Of a stretch of DNA of 35,321 bases, positions 31,959 to 35,321 are shown in pieces (positions within the stretch are counted from its first letter, which is position 1; the number at the start of each line of letters is the position of its first letter). The stretch lies in NCBI GenBank assembly GCA_035264765.1, contig DATFPQ010000078.1, positions 1-35,321 of the forward strand. The letters run 5' to 3'. The notes under the pieces were generated by a model. The model was given only the letters and a program-made list of their open reading frames with translations. It was not told where the DNA came from and did not search any database. The stretch is from DATFPQ01 sp035264765. GTDB taxonomy: Bacteria > Actinomycetota > Actinomycetes > Actinomycetales > Angustibacteraceae. A program made the position numbers and the translations under genes.

Positions 31959-32582
31959 CTAGATGTAGATCTCGGGATCGGCCCATACGTCGTACGGGTC
32001 GGCCGGCTGCTCGTGCGGCGTGCGGGTGCGCACCTGGCCCGGCACGCCGACGACGACGGCGCCGGCGGGGACGTCGCGCACGACGACCGAGTTCGCACCG
32101 ATCTGCGCCCCGGCGCCGATCACGATCGGGCCGAGGATGCGGGCGCCGGCGCCGACCGTGACGCCGTCCTCAAGCGTGGGGTGGCGCTTGACGCGCTCCA
32201 TGCTGCGGCCGCCGAGCGTGACCCCGTGGTACAGCATGACGTCGTCGCCGACCTCGGCGGTCTCACCGATCACCACACCCATCGCGTGGTCGATGAAGAA
32301 CCGTCGGCCGATGGTCGCGCCTGGGTGGATCTCGACGCCGGTCAGCGAGCGGTTCACCTGGGACAGGACGCGCGCGGCGAGCCGCAGGCCGGGCCGCTGC
32401 CACATCCGATGGGCCACCCGATGGATCCAGATGGCGTGCAGACCCGGGTAGCACAGCAGCAGCTCCAGGCGAGTGCGAGCCGCCGGGTCACGGCGCGCGG
32501 CGGCGTCGAGGTCCTCACGCAACCGCCCGCGGGCCGACGTCCAGACGGACGCCGGCCGCGGGCGGGAGGCTGATAGATGCAC
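31959..32582 (-). CDS. cysE: Serine O-acetyltransferase
   Basis: 207 residues, shorter than the 273 of E. coli because the N-terminal helical domain is reduced. The left-handed beta-helix carries IHPGATIGRRFFIDHAMGVVIGETAEVGDDVMLYHGVTLGG, with catalytic His99 and His119, and VGAGARILGPIVIGAGAQIGANSVVVRDVPAGAVVVGVPGQV. It makes O-acetylserine from serine and acetyl-CoA, the substrate of CysK encoded four bases upstream. GTG 32582 is the nearest start after the cysK stop. The acidic/aromatic C-terminus ending in I-Y-I resembles the CysK-binding tail (normally ending in Ile) that forms the cysteine synthase complex. Confidence 0.95.
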   Translation of the reverse strand: MHLSASRPRPASVWTSARGRLREDLDAAARRDPAARTRLELLLCYPGLHAIWIHRVAHRMWQRPGLRLAARVLSQVNRSLTGVEIHPGATIGRRFFIDHAMGVVIGETAEVGDDVMLYHGVTLGGRSMERVKRHPTLEDGVTVGAGARILGPIVIGAGAQIGANSVVVRDVPAGAVVVGVPGQVRTRTPHEQPADPYDVWADPEIYI

Positions 32583-32586
32583 GAGC

Positions 32587-33516
32587 TCAGTCCATGAGGT
32601 CGCTGTAGAGGATCGTCGAGAGGTAGCGCTCGCCGAAGCTGGGGATCACCACAACGATCGTCTTGCCCTGGCTCTCGGGACGCTTGGCGACCTCGACCGC
32701 CGCGGCGAGAGCAGCGCCGGAGGAGATGCCCACGAGCAGCCCCTCCTCGGCGGCGGCCCGGCGGGCCCACTCGACCGAGGTCTCGGCGTTGACGTCGATG
32801 ACCTCGTCGTAGATGTCCCGGTCGAGGATCTCGGGCACGAAGTTGGCGCCGATCCCCTGGATCTTGTGCGGGCCTGGCTGGCCGCCGTTGAGAATCGGCG
32901 ACTCGGCCGGCTCCACGGCCACCATGCGGACCTCGGGCTTCTTCTCCTTGAGCACCTGCCCGACTCCGGTGATCGTACCGCCGGTGCCGATGCCGGCCAC
33001 GACGATGTCGACGGTCCCGTCGGTGTCCTCCCAGATCTCCCGGGCGGTCGTGCGCCGGTGAATCTCGGGGTTGGCCTCGTTGGCGAACTGCTTCACCTGC
33101 ACGGCGCCGGTCTGCGAGCCGATCTCCTCGGCCTTGGCGACGGCACCCTTCATGCCCTCACTCCCGGGCGTGAGGACCAGCTCAGCACCGAACGCGCGGA
33201 GCAGCGCCCGGCGCTCCTTGCTCATGGTCTCCGGCATGGTGAGGATCACCTTGTAGCCGCGCGCGGCGCCGACCATCGCCAGCGCGATGCCGGTGTTGCC
33301 GCTGGTCGCCTCCACGATCGACCCGCCCGGCTGGAGCTGCCCCGACTCCTCCGCCGCGTCGATCATGGACACCCCGATGCGGTCCTTCACGCTGCTCGCC
33401 GGGTTGTAGAACTCGAGCTTCGCCAGCACGGTCGCACCAGCGCCGTCAGTGATCCGGTTCAGCCGAACCAGGGGCGTGTTACCGATCAGCGTGGTCACGT
33501 CGTCGTAGATGCGCAC
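32587..33516 (-). CDS. cysK: O-acetylserine sulfhydrylase (cysteine synthase A)
   Basis: 309 residues. PLP-dependent: Lys44 in SSVKDRIG forms the Schiff base, with SGNTG (72-76) as the substrate loop, GIGTGGTITGVG as the phosphate cup and GISSGAALAAA near the end. It makes cysteine from O-acetylserine and sulfide. GTG 33516 has GAGGTGA nine bases upstream. With cysE four bases behind it and the peptidase gene next, it heads a three-gene operon. A long hairpin 95 bases upstream separates it from the preceding gene. No S-box or T-box leader was recognised. Confidence 0.97.
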   Translation of the reverse strand: MRIYDDVTTLIGNTPLVRLNRITDGAGATVLAKLEFYNPASSVKDRIGVSMIDAAEESGQLQPGGSIVEATSGNTGIALAMVGAARGYKVILTMPETMSKERRALLRAFGAELVLTPGSEGMKGAVAKAEEIGSQTGAVQVKQFANEANPEIHRRTTAREIWEDTDGTVDIVVAGIGTGGTITGVGQVLKEKKPEVRMVAVEPAESPILNGGQPGPHKIQGIGANFVPEILDRDIYDEVIDVNAETSVEWARRAAAEEGLLVGISSGAALAAAVEVAKRPESQGKTIVVVIPSFGERYLSTILYSDLMD

Positions 33517-33610
33517 GGCTGCTGTTCACCTCAGTGATCTCGTGGGGCAGATGGGCAGGGCAAGACGGGACGGCGTCGCCCGTCCGCGCCCAAGCGAACA
33601 CCGGACGGCA

Positions 33611-33659
33611 CCCGACGTCTTCCCGCGGGACCCCGAAGTCCACGTGCTGAGACGTCGGG
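33611..33659. terminator. Long inverted repeat upstream of cysK
   Basis: Perfect 10-base arms CCCGACGTCT (33611-33620) and AGACGTCGGG (33650-33659) separated by 29 bases that start with a second palindrome TCCCGCGGGA (33621-33630). It begins right at the stop of the small SOS-box gene on the same strand. A terminator for that gene is likely; an operator for cysK is the alternative. Confidence 0.6.
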
Positions 33660-34013
33660 CTACCGAGACGTCCCCACCGCCGGCGTGAGCCGCGCGGCAT
33701 CAACCCACTCTTGCACCGCTACGGTGCGGCGAGGGCAGTTCCCCGGGCTTCGGCCGTCCGATCTGTCCCCGGCTTCCGGTCCGCCACCTTCCGTGGAGGC
33801 GTCGGCGAGGTAGACGACGAAGGCTCGCCAACCGTCTCCGGTGCGTTGCCAGTCCAGCACCAGGCCGGGCCACGGGCCCATGTCCGGCGTGGTCGCGGCC
33901 ACCCAGCAGTGTCGGCGCCCGGCCCGGTCCGGGGGTCGGTCGCGAACCAGGCCGCTCAGCTGAGAGCGCTCGGCGAGGGTGAGCCCTCGTCCGCTACGCA
34001 TCCCGCCGGCCAT
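33660..34013 (-). CDS. Uncharacterised small protein under a predicted LexA box
   Basis: 117 residues, soluble. RRHCWVAATTPDMGPWPGLVLDWQRTGDGWRAFVVYLAD at 33-71 and VAVQEWVDAARLTPA at 98-112 form a small beta-rich pattern: H-C-W-V, P-G-L-V-L-x-W, G-W-x-x-x-V-V-Y and E-W-V/L-x-A-x-x-L. I have seen this pattern in actinobacterial hypothetical proteins; no biochemical role is known to me. ATG 34013 or the ATG at 34001 could be the start. An exact SOS box lies 22 bases before ATG 34013, so induction by DNA damage is predicted. An Asp/Gly/Ser-rich loop at 72-95 is the variable part. A hairpin follows the stop. Confidence 0.78.
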   Translation of the reverse strand: MAGGMRSGRGLTLAERSQLSGLVRDRPPDRAGRRHCWVAATTPDMGPWPGLVLDWQRTGDGWRAFVVYLADASTEGGGPEAGDRSDGRSPGNCPRRTVAVQEWVDAARLTPAVGTSR

Positions 34014-34035
34014 GGCCCCAAGGGTGACACAAAGA

Positions 34036-34051
34036 TCGAACGTCCGTTCGA
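34036..34051. promoter_or_regulatory. Predicted LexA binding site (SOS box)
   Basis: TCGAACGTCCGTTCGA exactly matches the mycobacterial/actinobacterial LexA consensus TCGAAC-N4-GTTCGA, and the symmetry extends one more base on each side. It is 22 bases upstream of the minus-strand start at 34013, where bound LexA would block the promoter. No plus-strand gene starts nearby. Confidence 0.75.
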
Positions 34052-34130
34052 TATGGCGAGTGAGCGTGGTCCCGGAGCCGCAAAGAGTTGACGCGTGGTA
34101 ATGGAGGCGGGCGGAGGTCGTTGCCGCGTG

Positions 34131-34360
34131 GTCACACGCGCGGGACGCCGGGGCCGAAGCGGTCAGAAGCGCCCGCCGCGGCGGCCGACGCAGTCACAAG
34201 CGCGCCCCGCCGCCCCGACGCGGTTACACGCCCGGCACGCCGGACGACGCGGACGACGCGGACGACGCGGACGACGCGGACGACGCGGACGACGCGGTTG
34301 AACCCCGAGCGGAGCGGTCGACGTGCTGTCAGATGCGCGGGCCGCCGCGGCCGACGAGCT
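34131..34360. repeat. Degenerate ~30-bp tandem repeats downstream of a small membrane gene
   Basis: Units starting GTCA(C/G)A(A/C/T)GCGC or GTTACACGC begin at 34131, 34162, 34193, 34223 and 34328, each followed by a GC-rich CCGCCGCGGC/GACGC-type segment. The last unit includes the 3' end and stop of the minus-strand gene at 34329, so the others look like diverged copies of that gene's tail lying downstream of it. Confidence 0.6.
34241..34294. repeat. Perfect 9-bp tandem repeat, six copies
   Basis: CGGACGACG is repeated six times without a mismatch, inside the degenerate 30-bp array. Perfect identity implies recent slippage; length is likely to vary between strains. Reading frames across it (Thr-Thr-Arg repeats) are not real genes. 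Confidence 0.95.
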
Positions 34361-34643
34361 CAGACGCCACTGCGGTCGCCGCCGTGACCGCTATCACCGA
34401 CGGCCATGCTCCGAGCCTCTTGGCCAGTGGGTGTGAGACCCCCATCGCCGTCGCATACAGGGCGGTCATCGCGGCGGCGGTACCAGGCCCGGCGAGGCTG
34501 TACCAGGAGCGCGCGCCCAGGGTGCCCGCGACGGCGAACACCACGCCCCCGATCTCCCGACGGCCGGTGTAACGGGCAGCGGCGAACCCTCCGACCAGAC
34601 CGGCAGCAGCCACGAGCGAGGGACGGACGGCGATCAGCGTCAT
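34329..34643 (-). CDS. Small membrane protein, 104 aa
   Basis: 104 residues with about three or four hydrophobic helices: PSLVAAAGLVGGFAAARYTG, IGGVVFAVAGTLGARSWYSLAG, AAAMTALYATAMGVSHPLAKRLG, WPSVIAVTAATAVASELVGRG. It resembles small actinobacterial membrane proteins of unknown function. ATG 34643 is chosen because TACCGT lies exactly 6 nt upstream (leaderless type) and the first residues lead straight into helix 1; the frame continues upstream to 34877 but there it is a repeat-derived Arg-rich sequence. Its 3' end is part of a degenerate repeat array. Confidence 0.75.
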   Translation of the reverse strand: MTLIAVRPSLVAAAGLVGGFAAARYTGRREIGGVVFAVAGTLGARSWYSLAGPGTAAAMTALYATAMGVSHPLAKRLGAWPSVIAVTAATAVASELVGRGGPRI

Positions 34644-34649
34644 GGCCGC

Positions 34650-34655
34650 ACGGTA
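34650..34655 (-). promoter_or_regulatory. -10 element of the small membrane gene, likely leaderless
   Basis: TACCGT on the minus strand, 6 nt before ATG 34643; same element and spacing as before pxpA and the DUF2277 gene. Confidence 0.5.
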
Positions 34656-34727
34656 TCCACGATGGCGGGTCGCCGGGCCAAGGCCGCTTCCGCGACCTGC
34701 GCGCGCAAGTCCCCTCGGACACTGGCC

Positions 34728-34877
34728 CACGAGGAGCCGTCTCCGAACAGGCCGCCCACGCACGAGGAGCGGCCTACGAACAGCCGCACGCTCCGGGACC
34801 CACCAGCGCCCAGCGCGCGCCGGCACCGGGAGCCCGCTGCGCACAGCCCGCGCACGCACCGGGAGCCGCGTGCGCAC
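34728..34877. repeat. Degenerate ~33-bp tandem repeats
   Basis: CAC(GA/CG)GGAGC anchors recur at 34728, 34761, 34824 and 34857, with a weaker copy between, giving a period of 30-33 bases. On the minus strand the array stays open and would encode an 11-residue repeat of the type V-R-x-x-L-(P/L)-V-x-x-R-A, but no start signal or family supports translation. I see no other gene in 34644-34943. Confidence 0.6.
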
Positions 34878-34943
34878 ACTGCCGGGGTGCCCTGAGCACC
34901 TCGAACACCGGCGCGCGCTGAGAGCCCCTCGATCACTGACCGC

Positions 34944-35321
34944 TTAGGCGGCGCAGGGATCGGTGGGTCCGCGTGGTGACCTGGTCGGGTCGAGCCAGGC
35001 CGGTGGCACGAACACGGGTCGGCCCTCAGTGATGGTGACGGTCCATTTGTCCGTGGTGGATCAGGTCGTGGTGGAAGTCGCAGAGCAGCACCAGGTTCAC
35101 CAGGGAGGTCGGTCCGCCGTCGGACCAGTGCTGGATGTGGTGGGCGTCGCACCAGCGCGGCGGTCGCCGGCAGCCGGGGAACGCGCAGCCGCGGTCGCGG
35201 GCGATCAGCGCCCGCCGGATCGCCGGCGGGATCAGCCGGGTGGCCCGGCCCACGTCCAGCGGCTCGGACGCCGACCCCAGCACCATCGGGATCAGCGTGG
35301 CGTCGCAGGCCAGCCGGCGGG
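34944..35321 (-). pseudogene. 13E12-type HNH endonuclease, frameshifted, cut by the right edge
   Basis: The C-terminal part of a DUF222/13E12-family HNH endonuclease. The intact HNH region reads RGCAFPGCRRPPRWCDAHHIQHWSDGGPTSLVNLVLLCDFHHDLIHHG (ligands C-x4-C, H-H, C-x2-H-H). After H-H-G-Q the frame meets a stop at 35026-35028 (tail MDRHHH). Moving by one base at the AAA run (35046-35048) restores the expected continuation Q-W-T-V-T-I-T-E-G-R-P-V-F-V-P-P-A-W-L-D-P, ending at 34944-34946. One extra A is therefore inferred. The start lies outside the window. The family is multicopy in actinobacteria, often decaying, and has homing/mobile associations; a sequencing error is the alternative to a real mutation. 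Confidence 0.82.

Noticed and set aside
34131..34360. Possible CRISPR array
   Set aside because: The ~30-bp units adjoin directly without unique spacers, are degenerate and have no cas genes nearby.
34088..34387. Plus-strand frame with Thr-Thr-Arg repeats
   Set aside because: It is the translation of the perfect 9-bp tandem repeat and lacks a ribosome site or any family feature.

Overview
The window is high-GC DNA (roughly 70% by eye) from a free-living actinomycete. The evidence is coding bias so strong that nearly every gene has long antisense shadow frames, frequent GTG starts, F420-type oxidoreductase families, a GH15 trehalose/glucan hydrolase, a 13E12-type HNH gene, a mycobacterial-type SOS box, and many promoters of the TANNNT type placed 6-7 nt before a start codon (leaderless transcripts). 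Something near Geodermatophilales/Frankiales is plausible, but the family cannot be fixed from this sequence alone. It reads as ordinary chromosome: housekeeping genes (tRNA-Ser, lysS, cysK-cysE) mixed with metabolic, stress and signalling genes. I see no prophage, insertion sequence, CRISPR array or conjugative element.

Layout. 1-3.2 kb: a lipoprotein cut by the left edge (minus strand), a divergent secreted amidase, a PEP-mutase/isocitrate-lyase-family enzyme and tRNA-Ser(UGA). 3.4-8.2 kb: a DoxX membrane protein, a 3-hydroxybutyrate-dehydrogenase-like SDR, class II LysRS, and a cyclic-di-GMP phosphodiesterase with the unusual order EAL-PAS-PAS. 8.1-12.4 kb: a DUF2891 protein, the compact pxpABC 5-oxoprolinase operon, and a convergent TetR regulator with a perfect palindrome upstream. 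12.6-14.7 kb: a stress-type operon (PRC-barrel/DUF2382, a four-helix membrane protein, a 65-residue protein) closed by a strong hairpin. 14.7-19.3 kb: a GH15 hydrolase, a DEAD-box helicase with a five-residue repeat tail, and a Gfo/Idh/MocA oxidoreductase. 19.2-24.5 kb: a STAS protein with an altered phospho-site, glycerate kinase, a secreted phosphoesterase, a small STAS-like protein and a two-domain sulfurtransferase. 24.5-26.9 kb: an aldo/keto reductase, an LLM-class F420-type oxidoreductase and a Rv0121-like PPOX protein.

26.9-30.3 kb is the most interesting block. Three translationally coupled genes encode a UBP-type zinc finger, a response regulator fused to a glutaredoxin-like domain and a thioredoxin-reductase-like flavoprotein, and a histidine kinase with an N-terminal cyclic-nucleotide-binding-like domain. 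Both redox cysteine motifs of the fusion protein are missing. The set looks like a two-component system whose output is a flavoenzyme rather than a transcription factor.

30.4-35.3 kb: several very small genes (54 aa, DUF2277, a C2H2 finger), the cysK-cysE-M50 peptidase operon, a small uncharacterised gene with an exact actinobacterial LexA box just upstream, a small membrane protein between two degenerate minisatellites, and at the right edge a 13E12/HNH gene broken by a one-base frameshift.
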